Shown: piece by piece, positions 16,948-25,741 of the stretch | Numbering within the stretch: position 1 is the stretch's first letter | How the letters are laid out: every line of letters begins with the position of its first letter | NCBI RefSeq assembly: GCF_015163655.1 | Contig: NZ_JADEUF010000006.1 | Location: 1-64,000, forward strand | Length of the DNA stretch: 64,000 nt | Direction: 5' to 3' | Source of the DNA: Xenorhabdus griffiniae | Lineage (GTDB): Bacteria > Pseudomonadota > Gammaproteobacteria > Enterobacterales > Enterobacteriaceae | Notes under the pieces: generated by a model | What the model was told of the DNA's origin: nothing | The model's input: the letters and a program-made list of their open reading frames with translations, nothing else | The model's database searches: none | Made by a program: the position numbers and the translations under genes

Positions 16948-17283
16948 ATGATGAAAAGCTTGAAGTTATCAGTTGCAGCATTACTGGTGTTGTTTTCAAG
17001 TGCCACACTTGCAGCGCCAGCGGTATCAACCTCAGCCGAAGCCGCCTCAAAAACAGCAACGGCAGTAGAACAAAATGTTAAATCAGCCAAAAATAAAGCT
17101 AATTCATTAGAGAAGAAAGTGACCAAAAAAGTAAAAAATCAAAAAGTATCAAAGAAGAAAAATAGAAATAGCTCAGCCAAAAAAGGCGCTAATACAGCTC
17201 TTTGTAAAGATGGTAGCTATAGCAAGAGTAAATCCCGTAGAGGAGCCTGCTCTCGCCACGGTGGTGTCGCTAAATGGCTGTAA
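16948..17283 (+). CDS. Small lysine-rich secreted protein with DUF3761-like C-terminus
   Basis: About 111 residues. A Sec signal peptide (MMKSLKLSVAALLVLFSSAT, cleavage likely after LAAPA) is followed by an alanine- and lysine-rich middle (KKVTKKVKNQKVSKKKNRNS). It ends with the compact motif CKDGSYSKSKSRRGACSRHG, a cysteine pair as in the DUF3761 family. The mature protein is very basic and probably acts in the periplasm or outside. AGAGGAAC precedes the ATG. A UUCG-loop terminator follows directly, so it is a single-gene unit. Confidence 0.7.
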   Translation: MMKSLKLSVAALLVLFSSATLAAPAVSTSAEAASKTATAVEQNVKSAKNKANSLEKKVTKKVKNQKVSKKKNRNSSAKKGANTALCKDGSYSKSKSRRGACSRHGGVAKWL

Positions 17284-17309
17284 AGTTTGATTGATTTTTC
17301 ATCATGCAT

Positions 17310-17343
17310 AATTAGGGAGCTTCGGCTCCCTAATTATTTTTTT
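17310..17343 (+). terminator. intrinsic terminator with UUCG loop
   Basis: An 11-bp perfect stem, AATTAGGGAGC with GCTCCCTAATT, closes a TTCG tetraloop and is followed by a T-rich run. It ends the gene of the lysine-rich secreted protein. Confidence 0.9.
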
Positions 17344-17923
17344 GAATATTTTCCATTAAATTAATCAATTATCATGCGAAAAATAAGAGAAAACTGATTC
17401 CCCAATCAGAAATAATTTCACCATTATGGTGTTAATGGTTATATTTTCTTGGACAAGAAAATATTGCCTTTTATATTTTATAAACTTCAACTTCTCATAC
17501 TAAAATTCAGATAAAAAACTCAAAATCAGCCAGAAAAATAGATAAAAAAACATAAACAATAAAATAATTTACAGTAACTCCAACAAAGCAAAAATTCACA
17601 TACTAACGAGAGTCAAATGAAAATTGAAAATATTTAATTAATAACATATAGTTAAATAAAGACAATTCATCAAATCAAGTTACATAAACAGGCAATATAG
17701 CACCATAAAATATGACATAGATAACCCTGTTTACCCGATAAGATCATAATATTTATTACATTAATTTACTATACAAAGTAAAAAGTATAGATATTTGTCA
17801 GTAGGATGCTAATATTCATTACAGAAATGAAACTTATGAATGACGAATAACAGTAGCCATATATTGTTTGCTCTGCTAATATTCGTTTAATTTTTATCCA
17901 GAGTAATAAAAAGAGGAGAAGCA
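17344..17923. other. long AT-rich intergenic region before bax
   Basis: About 580 bp with very high AT content and no supported reading frame. The last 40 bp carry the strong ribosome-binding site of bax. AT-rich tracts of this kind may be bound by H-NS, but no specific site can be named. Confidence 0.35.
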
Positions 17924-18697
17924 ATGCCCTCTCTAATGATGAGGACAAATGCGGTCTTCGCTTTCTTTATCTCATTAATCTTTATCGGTCTGAGCCATGC
18001 CTCGACCAGTACCTCAAAAATGCAAGAGTATTCTCACAATGGCATGCAGATAAGTTTGCCTGATTTGCGACAATACCCTTCAGGTACACCTCGGAAGAAA
18101 GCGTTTTTAAATATTATTGTCCCTGTAATTGATCAACATAATCAAAAGATTATGCAAGACCGCAAATGGCTCCTGTCACACCAAAAGAATCATCATTGGT
18201 CTGTACAGGATAGTTACCGATTGAAAAAGATCTGCATGGATTATAAAATGACCTGCAATTCGCCAAGACAGGTTAATTGGAGCAAGTTATTAAGTCGGGT
18301 TGATATTATTCCCACCCATTTTGTTGCCACTCAAGCAGCGGCTGAATCGGGTTGGGGAACGTCAGAACTTGCCAAAAAAAATAATAATCTGTTCGGAATG
18401 CGCTGTAGTGCTTGCAACAATACGAAAGGAAAAGTCAAAGGTTATTCAGTTTACCCTACTGTTAATGCTTCCGTCGTTGCTTATATGAAAAACCTGAATA
18501 CGCACCGTGCTTATGAGTCACTGCGTTCTTCACGTGCAACGCAGAGAACAACTCAGGAGCCGCTGAATATCAGTAAGCTGATTGATAATCTTAATGGTTA
18601 TTCTGAACTGGGATCTGCCTATAATCGCTATTTACATCGGGTATTTAATCGCAACAAGGATCTGATCTCACAAGCGCAAGAATTGGCTATCCAATAA
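17924..18697 (+). CDS. bax: Bax family putative glucosaminidase
   Basis: A 257-residue protein with an N-terminal hydrophobic signal (VFAFFISLIFIGLSHA). The mature part starts with LPDLRQYPSGTPRKKAFL, a hallmark of E. coli Bax, and contains the glucosaminidase-type block THFVATQAAAESGWGTSELA (catalytic Glu in AAESGWG), then NNLFGMRC and KGYSVYPTVNASVVAYMKNL. The family is related to the FlgJ glucosaminidase domain and is thought to cleave peptidoglycan. AGAGGAGAAGC gives a strong ribosome-binding site. The next genes modify peptidoglycan by O-acetylation, so the neighbourhood deals with the cell wall. Confidence 0.9.
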   Translation: MPSLMMRTNAVFAFFISLIFIGLSHASTSTSKMQEYSHNGMQISLPDLRQYPSGTPRKKAFLNIIVPVIDQHNQKIMQDRKWLLSHQKNHHWSVQDSYRLKKICMDYKMTCNSPRQVNWSKLLSRVDIIPTHFVATQAAAESGWGTSELAKKNNNLFGMRCSACNNTKGKVKGYSVYPTVNASVVAYMKNLNTHRAYESLRSSRATQRTTQEPLNISKLIDNLNGYSELGSAYNRYLHRVFNRNKDLISQAQELAIQ

Positions 18698-18712
18698 CAC
18701 TTCCCTCCACAA

Positions 18713-18748
18713 TCCACATTGTATTAATTACAATGTGGACTCTTTTTT
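18713..18748 (+). terminator. intrinsic terminator after bax
   Basis: An 11-bp stem, TCCACATTGTA with TACAATGTGGA, has a 5-nt loop and is followed by CTCTTTTTT. It separates bax from the O-acetylation operon. Confidence 0.9.
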
Positions 18749-18857
18749 ATAATCTGTCTTTGTATTATCTACTGTAAACATCGACAAATTCCATACTATA
18801 ATGCACTTCAGAATTACATTCTTTCTCCCAACGATAAATGCTTAACCAGAGCCTAAT

Positions 18858-20279
18858 ATGAATTTCTTCTCTTTTGAGTTCCTTGGATCGTTTGTTATTC
18901 TGCTACTTGTCTATTGGCTTTTACAAAAAACGCCCAGACTACAGAATGGCGTGTTAATTTTAGCGAGTTATTTATTTGTATTCTCTTTTGCCGCGAAATT
19001 CGCCTACATTTTATTCGCCTATACCCTGTTTATTTACTTTTTGGCCAATGTTCTTAGTCGTTATTTATCTAATAAGATGATATTTACACTACTGACATTC
19101 GGGATCTTTGGCTGTTTCACTGTTTTCAAATATTACTCTTTCTTTCAAGAATCGATTCAACACGTATTGGCTAATGCTGGGATCAACGTGGAACTCCCTG
19201 TCCTTGAATTGCTGATACCACTGGGATTGTCATTTTATGCGTTCCATTCGGTCAGCTATGTTGTATCGGTATGCAAGAAAGAGCTGCCTGCCGCACCACT
19301 GTATGATGTCATATTGTATCTTTGCTTTTTTCCCAGCATTGTCGCCGGACCGATTAATCGAGCCAAAGATTTTCTGCCACAGATTCAGGCAACGTCGAGA
19401 ATGGTACTGGAACCATTGAAGGCGCTATTGTTGATTGCTATCGCCATCGTAAAACTCTTTTTACTCAGCGCTACGCTCTCTGAGTATCTCGTGAATCCCG
19501 TTTTTGAAGATCCGATTAGCCATCATGCAGGGCAAGTCCTTGTGGCAATTTATGCTTATGCCTGGAATATCTACTTTAACTTTTCCGGCTATACCGACCT
19601 TGTCACAGGTATCGCTCTGCTATTAGGTTACCGAGTGCCACGCAATTTTGATGCCCCTTATTTGGCTGAAAACTTACAGGTATTTTGGCGTCGCTGGCAT
19701 ATCAGCCTGTCAACATTCATCCGTGATTATGTCTACATTCCATTAGGCGGTAACAAAAAAGGCGTATTCCGCAAGAACTTAAATATATTCACCGCTATGG
19801 TAATTTCTGGCCTATGGCATGGTGCAGGTCTTAGTTTTATTATTTGGGGCGCCATTCATGGATTAGGGTTAATTCTGCAAAATATTAAAAATGCCCTGCT
19901 CCCTATGGCAAAGAAACAGAGGGAACTACAAGCCAAAAGTCCACTTGCATTATTTTTATCTCGTGTTGTGACGTTCCATTTTGTTTGCTTTGCATGGATC
20001 TTTTTCCGTAGCCCAACGTTTAATGATGCGCTGGCAGTATTAAATCAACTGTTCTCTGGCGACACATTTGCCTCCCTGTTATCCAGCAGGTCGCTATTAA
20101 TGGTTTTCTGGGGTTCCTTTATTATCTACCCCTGGTTGGTGAATTTCAGACACAAAATTGAAAAAAACTATAACCTGATTTCCTGGGTTTATTACCCAAT
20201 TCCCTTAGCCCTGATCCTCACATTGGTATTTATTTTGTCACCTTCAGGAATGCCAGGATTTATCTATGCCAACTTCTGA
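18858..20279 (+). CDS. MBOAT-family membrane O-acetyltransferase (PatA/PacA-like)
   Basis: A 473-residue polytopic membrane protein with about eleven hydrophobic segments. The AlgI/PatA signatures are present: FFPSIVAGPINRAKDFLPQI, YFNFSGYTDLVTGIALLLGY, FWRRWHISLSTFIRDYVYIP and the catalytic histidine in SGLWHGAGLSFIIWGAIHG. In peptidoglycan O-acetylation systems this protein passes an acetyl group across the inner membrane to a periplasmic SGNH enzyme. The next two genes encode SGNH proteins and overlap in series, which fits a pacA-pacB-ape1 type cluster and argues against an alginate role. Confidence 0.88.
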   Translation: MNFFSFEFLGSFVILLLVYWLLQKTPRLQNGVLILASYLFVFSFAAKFAYILFAYTLFIYFLANVLSRYLSNKMIFTLLTFGIFGCFTVFKYYSFFQESIQHVLANAGINVELPVLELLIPLGLSFYAFHSVSYVVSVCKKELPAAPLYDVILYLCFFPSIVAGPINRAKDFLPQIQATSRMVLEPLKALLLIAIAIVKLFLLSATLSEYLVNPVFEDPISHHAGQVLVAIYAYAWNIYFNFSGYTDLVTGIALLLGYRVPRNFDAPYLAENLQVFWRRWHISLSTFIRDYVYIPLGGNKKGVFRKNLNIFTAMVISGLWHGAGLSFIIWGAIHGLGLILQNIKNALLPMAKKQRELQAKSPLALFLSRVVTFHFVCFAWIFFRSPTFNDALAVLNQLFSGDTFASLLSSRSLLMVFWGSFIIYPWLVNFRHKIEKNYNLISWVYYPIPLALILTLVFILSPSGMPGFIYANF

Positions 20280-21402
20280 ATTTACCTCTAACCTTAAAAA
20301 AGTCGGGCAAGTGATTTGTGCCGTGGCATTAACCAGCTTAATGTTAATTTGGCTTAATCAAGATTCGTTAGATAATTTCTGGCAACAGAAATATCACCGC
20401 AATAGTCCCTGGACATCTCTCAAGGGGGAACCGTGGTGGGATTTGGGGAATAATGTGCAGCAAGGTTCCATTGCTGCCAGTAAAACTTTTATGGCATATG
20501 CGCAGGGTAAATATCAGGTTACCCCGTCATCAGCCATGAATATTGATAACCGGCAAACAATATTTCCTCCTGATTTTCAGGTTGGCTTGCGTTTTCTTGA
20601 AGGTTACGTGTATCCCATCGAAAACCTCTCTTTCACCTTTCCTGAACTACTGAACAAAAATATTAAACTCGTTCAGTCTTCTTTACCGCCAAATAGTTCA
20701 GCAGAAAATCCGCTTGTTGAAATTGTCCAAAAAACCCATGCGAATTTGGGCGTAAAAGATAAGGTGTTATTTGCCGGTGATTCAATGATGCAGGGCGTAG
20801 CCCCACATTTAAAACGTCGACTGTTTCAGCAATATGGCATATCCAGTATTAACTTAAGTAAACAAAGTACAGGGTTATCTTATCCTGGCTTCTTTGATTG
20901 GCCAAAAACGATTAACGATACATTGAGGACTCACCCTGACATTAAGTTGGTGATGATATTTTTAGGTCCAAATGATCCATGGGATATTCCTTCAGGACAC
21001 GGAGGCCCTTATTTGAAATTCGCCAGTGAAAACTGGGAGGATCTTTATCGTCAACGAATTGAATCCATCTTAAATGACGCTCGCCAACATCAGGCTGATG
21101 TTATTTGGGTTGGACCACCGAATATGCGCCAGAAAAAACTTTCCAACAGGGTGTCTTACCTTAATAAATTGTACCAAACTGAGGTAGAAAAAAAGGGAGA
21201 AATCTATGTTGCGGTTAATGATATGTTCAAATATCAGTCAGATAATTATTCAGACTATATTGGCGATGGCAGCAGCACCATCAAACTCCGCAGCGGAGAC
21301 GGTATCCATTTCAGTTTGAAAGGGCAACAAACTATTGCGGATTATCTATTTTCATTGATCACATTTACTCAGGAGCCAGTTAAAGAAAATGCAACCATTT
21401 AA
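20266..21402 (+). CDS. Periplasmic SGNH hydrolase-like protein (PacB/DUF459-like)
   Basis: A 378-residue protein anchored by an N-terminal hydrophobic segment (about 12-30). The SGNH blocks are visible: GDSMMQG (catalytic Ser, about residue 170), LGPNDPWD (Asn block), and GDGIHFSLKGQ with the Asp-x-x-His pair. The Gly block is less clear. It overlaps the end of the MBOAT gene by 14 nt and the next gene by 14 nt. It probably takes the acetyl group from the MBOAT partner and acts on cell-wall glycan. Confidence 0.8.
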   Translation: MPTSEFTSNLKKVGQVICAVALTSLMLIWLNQDSLDNFWQQKYHRNSPWTSLKGEPWWDLGNNVQQGSIAASKTFMAYAQGKYQVTPSSAMNIDNRQTIFPPDFQVGLRFLEGYVYPIENLSFTFPELLNKNIKLVQSSLPPNSSAENPLVEIVQKTHANLGVKDKVLFAGDSMMQGVAPHLKRRLFQQYGISSINLSKQSTGLSYPGFFDWPKTINDTLRTHPDIKLVMIFLGPNDPWDIPSGHGGPYLKFASENWEDLYRQRIESILNDARQHQADVIWVGPPNMRQKKLSNRVSYLNKLYQTEVEKKGEIYVAVNDMFKYQSDNYSDYIGDGSSTIKLRSGDGIHFSLKGQQTIADYLFSLITFTQEPVKENATI

Positions 21403-22597
21403 CATGTTCCGCAGATTTTATCGGATAGTGGGTGCAAGTCTGGCTATCGCGCTCTCAATAAGCCTGTTATCGTGCAAGGGAGAAAAATCGCAGCCTGCAT
21501 CGGAGCTCCAAGCAACACATATATATCGTCAACAACAATTGACGAATTTTGGTGATCCCAATTTCACGCTATTAACAGATAAATTACGTCACAGCGATAC
21601 TCGCCAACTCCATTTTGTACAATTGGGTGATTCACACACGGCTGCCGATTTCTTTACCGGTAAGTTGCGCAGTTTATTACAGAATCATTATGGTGACGCA
21701 GGGCCAGGTTTTATTCCTCCAATGAGCATTCCTGGTCAGCGTAACGCCTTAATACAATTCTCTGAGGATAAAACCGGTTGGTGGCTTTCCAGCAGCCGCA
21801 AGGAAAATCGGGCTGATTATCCATTGGGTGGGTTTATCGCCATTCCCGAAAGTACCAGGAGTGCGATACAAATCAAGTCTTCCTCTGCTCGTGGCGAATA
21901 CTGGTTGAGTGCACTCTATCAATCCCATACAGCGACTCAAATCAAAATGCCATTTACCACCATAGAGTTACCCGCAACACAAAGTGAATGGCATTTCTCA
22001 CCAGAACAGGGCGTCAGTTTCCCCATCAATCTCTATCCACAGGATACACAATTGAAAATCGGCGGCTGGCTGATAAAGCGTCAAAACCCTGGCATTATGT
22101 TATCTGCATTGGGGATTAATGGCGCCACTATTAATATGCTGGATAAATGGCAACCGCAATGGATTAATACGCTGGCACAGATAAAACCGGATATGGTTTT
22201 TCTCGCCTATGGCACCAATGAAGCCTTTAACGATTCATTGGATTTGGTTGCTTATCAGAAGGATTTGACAGCTAAAATACAAGAGATCCGCAGAGCCATA
22301 CCGCAAGCCGTTATCCTGCTGATTGGGCCGAATGATTCGCTAAAAAATAAAACTGCGGCAAGCTGTGAAGAGCAGCAACCTGCCTTACTTGATCATGTGA
22401 TTCAGATCCAACAAACCGTTGCCAAACAACAGCACACCCTGTTTTGGGATTGGCGGGAATATATGGGGGGGCCATGTTCGATCAGAGGATGGGAACAGCA
22501 AAACCTCGCTCGTCCTGATTACATTCACCTTTCCGCAGACGGTTATGAACGCAGTGCCGAAGCGCTTTATACGCAGTTTATGGCATTGATTGAATAA
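21389..22597 (+). CDS. SGNH/GDSL lipoprotein, peptidoglycan O-acetylation cluster (Ape1/PatB-like)
   Basis: A 402-residue protein with a lipoprotein signal (ALSISLLSCKGEK; lipobox LLSC). VQLGDSHTAADFFTG at about 75-89 is the catalytic serine block shared with Ape1/PatB enzymes. FLAYGTNEAFND holds the Asn, and DYIHLSADGYERSAE near the C-terminus holds the Asp/His pair. Family members either remove O-acetyl groups from N-acetylmuramate (Ape1) or transfer them (PatB); sequence alone does not decide which. It is the third gene of an overlapping operon. Confidence 0.82.
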   Translation: MQPFNMFRRFYRIVGASLAIALSISLLSCKGEKSQPASELQATHIYRQQQLTNFGDPNFTLLTDKLRHSDTRQLHFVQLGDSHTAADFFTGKLRSLLQNHYGDAGPGFIPPMSIPGQRNALIQFSEDKTGWWLSSSRKENRADYPLGGFIAIPESTRSAIQIKSSSARGEYWLSALYQSHTATQIKMPFTTIELPATQSEWHFSPEQGVSFPINLYPQDTQLKIGGWLIKRQNPGIMLSALGINGATINMLDKWQPQWINTLAQIKPDMVFLAYGTNEAFNDSLDLVAYQKDLTAKIQEIRRAIPQAVILLIGPNDSLKNKTAASCEEQQPALLDHVIQIQQTVAKQQHTLFWDWREYMGGPCSIRGWEQQNLARPDYIHLSADGYERSAEALYTQFMALIE

Positions 22598-22642
22598 TTA
22601 AAGTGCCCTATGTAAGTCGTAACAGTTTTTAAATAAAGCGGT

Positions 22643-22702
22643 TATACCAATCTCCCTGCGTAACGGGAGATATAAAACGCATCTTAAAAGGCGATTGGTA
22701 TA
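22643..22702. repeat. short palindromic repeat with nested hairpin
   Basis: The ends TATACCAATC and GATTGGTATA are perfect 10-bp inverted copies. Inside, TCTCCC and GGGAGA form a second hairpin. The termini are shared with copy A at 2155, so this is a short member of the same family. Confidence 0.7.
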
Positions 22703-22776
22703 TTAGTGATTGCGGTTGGTAAGCGAGCAGGAAATAAGATTTATTTAGCAGCTAATGAGGGGAATAGTGTAAAACA

Positions 22777-22823
22777 GCACCTTATGATGGATAAGGTGCC
22801 ATGAAAAATCGCTTAAAAAGGCT
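22777..22823 (-). repeat. left copy of a duplicated terminator/direct repeat flanking the toxin-antitoxin pair
   Basis: The hairpin GCACCTTAT...ATAAGGTGC at 22777-22799 overlaps the left copy of a perfect 33-bp direct repeat (22791-22823). It begins ATAAGGTGCC, ends TTAAAAAGGCT and recurs at 23609-23641. The right copy belongs to the end of gntU. The toxin-antitoxin genes lie exactly between the copies. Confidence 0.85.
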
Positions 22824-22857
22824 ACCACCATTGCGATTAATACTGATATGCAACAAC

Positions 22858-23154
22858 TTAATTCGTACCGGAAAGTGCTGGCAATACATGTTCAGGATCA
22901 CGTTCAATAGCGCGCAAAAGTGCTTTTGCAGGACCTGTAGGCTGGCGGCGTCCTTGTTCCCAATTTCTCAATGTATCAACATTCACTGAAATCAGTTTTG
23001 CAAATCCAGTCTGGGACAATCCCGTCGATTGTCGAATCTTCTTGACTTGCACAGCTACCACATGTGTTTCACGTGAAGGTTCACGAGTACCATCAATAAT
23101 TTCATTCATTTGCGTCATACTTTCAGTTAGACGCTCAAACAATTTTGCATCCAT
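22858..23154 (-). CDS. HigA/NadS-type antitoxin, helix-turn-helix protein
   Basis: A 98-residue protein. An Xre-type helix-turn-helix occupies the C-terminal half: VKKIRQSTGLSQTGFAKLIS then VNVDTLRNWEQGRRQPTGPA. It ends with the family-typical KALLRAIERDPEHVLPAL. It starts one nucleotide after the stop of the toxin gene; a toxin-first order is usual for HigBA-type systems. It should neutralise the toxin and repress its own promoter. Confidence 0.88.
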   Translation of the reverse strand: MDAKLFERLTESMTQMNEIIDGTREPSRETHVVAVQVKKIRQSTGLSQTGFAKLISVNVDTLRNWEQGRRQPTGPAKALLRAIERDPEHVLPALSGTN

Positions 23155-23466
23155 TTACCACCTCTCATTGAGATCGCGTAATATCTTTTTCTCTTGTTCT
23201 GTTAGATTATCTTTAATCCCTTTTCTATAGATTAACAATAATCTTATCTGTGAATCAGATAATTTGTAGTAATAAATGACTCTTACGCCACTGCGCTTTC
23301 CTTTTCCATAGGAACTCCATCGAATTTTTCTAAGTCCACCAGTATTAGGAATAACTTGACCAAATTCAGGCTGAATAGCCAAAAATGTCTGAAATTCGCG
23401 ATAATCATCATCTGTTAATAATTGAACTACATCATCTGTAAATATTTTTGTTTCAATAAATAGCAT
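23155..23466 (-). CDS. RelE/HigB-type toxin
   Basis: A 103-residue RelE/ParE-fold protein: IPNTGGLRKIRWSSYGKGKR, then GVRVIYYYKLSDSQIRLLLI and YRKGIKDNLTEQEKKIL. This is the HigB-2/RelE pattern of an mRNA interferase. The gene lies upstream of, and in one unit with, the antitoxin. The pair is bounded by 33-bp direct repeats, which suggests recent gain next to the gnt terminator. Confidence 0.88.
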   Translation of the reverse strand: MLFIETKIFTDDVVQLLTDDDYREFQTFLAIQPEFGQVIPNTGGLRKIRWSSYGKGKRSGVRVIYYYKLSDSQIRLLLIYRKGIKDNLTEQEKKILRDLNERW

Positions 23467-23580
23467 TACTGTCGTTCAATGAACCATGGATAAAATCTAT
23501 CCTATCACCCAAAAGCTATAAGTCAATGACTGACACTCAATTATAGAAACAACAAAACCTATGTCGAGAAGTTAGGAGAA

Positions 23581-23641
23581 TTAATAAAAAAGCACCTTAA
23601 TTCATATCATAAGGTGCCATGAAAAATCGCTTAAAAAGGCT
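23581..23641 (-). terminator. gntU terminator and right copy of the 33-bp direct repeat
   Basis: On the minus strand the stem GGCACCTTA/TAAGGTGC-like arms (plus-strand 23592-23617) are followed by a T-run (AAAAAA on the plus strand at 23586-23591). This ends the gntK-gntU operon. The segment 23609-23641 is identical to 22791-22823. Confidence 0.85.
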
Positions 23642-23644
23642 TCA

Positions 23645-24982
23645 TCACAACATAGCGAAATAGATCATACCAACCATCGCGCCGGTTGTGCCGAGAATGG
23701 TTTCCATTACCGTCCAAGTTTTTAGGGTTTGTGCTTCTGTCGCACCAGTAAACTTACCGAACAGCCAGAAACCAGAATCGTTCACATGGCTAAGAACCAA
23801 AGAGCCACCGGCAATACATACTGACAACGCGGCCATTTGCGCACCGGAATAGCCTAACTCGCCAATCACTGGCAGAACCAATCCTACCGTGGTCAAACAT
23901 GCGACAGTTGCTGAACCTTGAATCACACGCACCGCTCCCGACAAAATAAAACACGCCAGCGCGATTGGCAGGCCGGCACCGACCAACGCATTACCCAATG
24001 CTGGCCCAACACCTGAATCCACCAGCACTTGTTTGAAGACACCACCTGCACCTGTCACCAGCAGAATAATTCCCGCAGGTTGAATCGCTGCAGAGCAGAC
24101 CTCCATGACTTTCTCTTTGCCCATACCACGACGGATCGCCAACCCGTAAATTGCCACCAGACAAGCAAGCAAAATAGCAATGAAAGGATGACCAAGAAAT
24201 TCCAGCCAATGATATAGCGTTGATTGCTGATCAACAAAACGTGCACCAATGGTTTTCAAGCCCACCAATATCAATGGGAATAATACCAATGCCAAGCTGA
24301 AGGCAAAGGAAGGCATCTGACTTTTGCCAATACTTGGTGTCCCCAGATCTTTGGGTAAATCCAGTGTCACATATTTGCTGATAAAATTACCGTATATCGG
24401 GCCAGCCAATAACATGCCGGGAATGGCGGCGCTCAAGCCAATCAATATCATCCAGCCAAAATCGGCTCCCATCTGGGAAGCCAGCATCATTGGCACTGGC
24501 CCCGGAACCAAAAACGCGGCCGCCGCCGCAACACCTGCGAACAATGGAAGCGCCAGTTTCACGACATTGCCATTGGTGCGACGCGCAACGGCAAATACCA
24601 CGCCAATCAATAACACAACCGCCACATCAAAAAACAGTGGTAATGCACAGACAAAACCGGCAACACCCAACGCATAGTTAGCCCGCTTTTCACCGAAACA
24701 ACTCAACAGTTTCACGGCAATCTGGTCAAGGGCTCCCGTTTCATGCAAGATCTTGCCAAACATTGCGCCAAGAGCCACAACAATGGCAAGAAAACCCAAA
24801 GTGCCCGCCATGCCGTCCTGCATTGTCTGGGTGATTTTCTCCAGTGGCATACCAGAAAAAATTCCTGCCCCCACGGAAACTATCATCAAGGCAATAAATG
24901 CCTGTAACCTGGCTTTCATCACCAAAAACAATAATAAGAGAACAGAACCGACAGCTGTCAAAACCAGAGTTACAGTGCTCAT
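23645..24982 (-). CDS. gntU: GntU low-affinity gluconate permease (GntP family)
   Basis: About 445 residues with 12-14 hydrophobic segments. MSTVTLVLTAVGSVLLLLFL, FAGVAAAAAFLVPGPVPMML, GAGGVFKQVLVDSGVGPALG and SHVNDSGFWLFGKFTGATEA match E. coli GntU closely. I start it at the ATG at 24982, which overlaps the gntK stop (ATGA). It imports gluconate, which GntK phosphorylates. The operon should be controlled by GntR. Confidence 0.95.
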   Translation of the reverse strand: MSTVTLVLTAVGSVLLLLFLVMKARLQAFIALMIVSVGAGIFSGMPLEKITQTMQDGMAGTLGFLAIVVALGAMFGKILHETGALDQIAVKLLSCFGEKRANYALGVAGFVCALPLFFDVAVVLLIGVVFAVARRTNGNVVKLALPLFAGVAAAAAFLVPGPVPMMLASQMGADFGWMILIGLSAAIPGMLLAGPIYGNFISKYVTLDLPKDLGTPSIGKSQMPSFAFSLALVLFPLILVGLKTIGARFVDQQSTLYHWLEFLGHPFIAILLACLVAIYGLAIRRGMGKEKVMEVCSAAIQPAGIILLVTGAGGVFKQVLVDSGVGPALGNALVGAGLPIALACFILSGAVRVIQGSATVACLTTVGLVLPVIGELGYSGAQMAALSVCIAGGSLVLSHVNDSGFWLFGKFTGATEAQTLKTWTVMETILGTTGAMVGMIYFAML

Positions 24983-25536
24983 GAACATCCCTCACTAATA
25001 CAGTTAATGGATTGAATATGGTCAATAGCTTTAATCGCATTTTTGATGACTTCATCAAGATCGGGTGTGATATCAATGTGATGGACATCTTTTTCATCAC
25101 TGGTCGGCTCTTCCAGTGTCTCAAATTGTGAGATGAGCATTTGTGGTTTAAAGAAATGTCCTTTGCGTGCTTTCAGGCGGCCTTCGATTAAATCAAAATC
25201 CCCTTTCATATAGAGAAACGACAGGTTTTGATTGCCATCACGCAACATATCCCGATAATTTTTTTTCAAGGCAGAACACACGAGCAGGGAGATAGAATTG
25301 GTGCGCTGCATGGCAAAAATGGCGTCATTGAGTGCCTTCAACCATGGCCTGCGATCATCATCATTCAAGGCGTGGCCCAGTGCCATTTTTGTAATATTGG
25401 CACGGGGATGAAGGAAGTCTCCATCCAGAAACGCAGCCCCTAGTTTACGGGCAACACCACTGGCAACCGCTGATTTACCGCTGCCGGATACCCCCATCAA
25501 TACAAAAACATGGTTTGGTTGTTGGGTATCACCCAT
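24979..25536 (-). CDS. gntK: GntK gluconokinase
   Basis: A 185-residue P-loop kinase. VFVLMGVSGSGKSAVASGVA at about 10-29 is the Walker A region. FLDGDFLHPRANITKMALGH, NDDDRRPWLKALND and CSALKKNYRDMLRDG are typical gluconokinase blocks. It converts gluconate to 6-phosphogluconate for the Entner-Doudoroff or pentose phosphate route. It is the first gene of gntKU, with a GntR operator upstream. Confidence 0.95.
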   Translation of the reverse strand: MGDTQQPNHVFVLMGVSGSGKSAVASGVARKLGAAFLDGDFLHPRANITKMALGHALNDDDRRPWLKALNDAIFAMQRTNSISLLVCSALKKNYRDMLRDGNQNLSFLYMKGDFDLIEGRLKARKGHFFKPQMLISQFETLEEPTSDEKDVHHIDITPDLDEVIKNAIKAIDHIQSINCISEGCS

Positions 25537-25619
25537 ATCAAACTCCTTTACACAGATCTGACTGCTTATATATCCATTTGATTGACACTAAAAAATTAGC
25601 AGGGAATATTATTCATGGA

Positions 25620-25635
25620 ATGTTATCGGTAACAT
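25620..25635. promoter_or_regulatory. GntR operator upstream of gntK
   Basis: ATGTTATCGGTAACAT is a near-perfect 16-bp palindrome matching the known enterobacterial GntR site (ATGTTACCGGTAACAT type). On the minus strand it precedes a TAATAT -10-like box, so GntR binding would block the gntKU promoter; gluconate should relieve it. Confidence 0.85.
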
Positions 25636-25741
25636 TAGCAGCAGAGCTGGATGGTGGGCAATCAATCAGGACCATCAAAAAAGGAAAATGTGAGGCTTAT
25701 CGCAATTGAAAATGGGAAAGCATCATTTTGAGCTACAAAAA

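Noticed and set aside
18858-20279. Possibility of an alginate acetylation gene (algI)
   Set aside because: No alginate genes are near and the two overlapping SGNH genes fit a peptidoglycan O-acetylation cluster.
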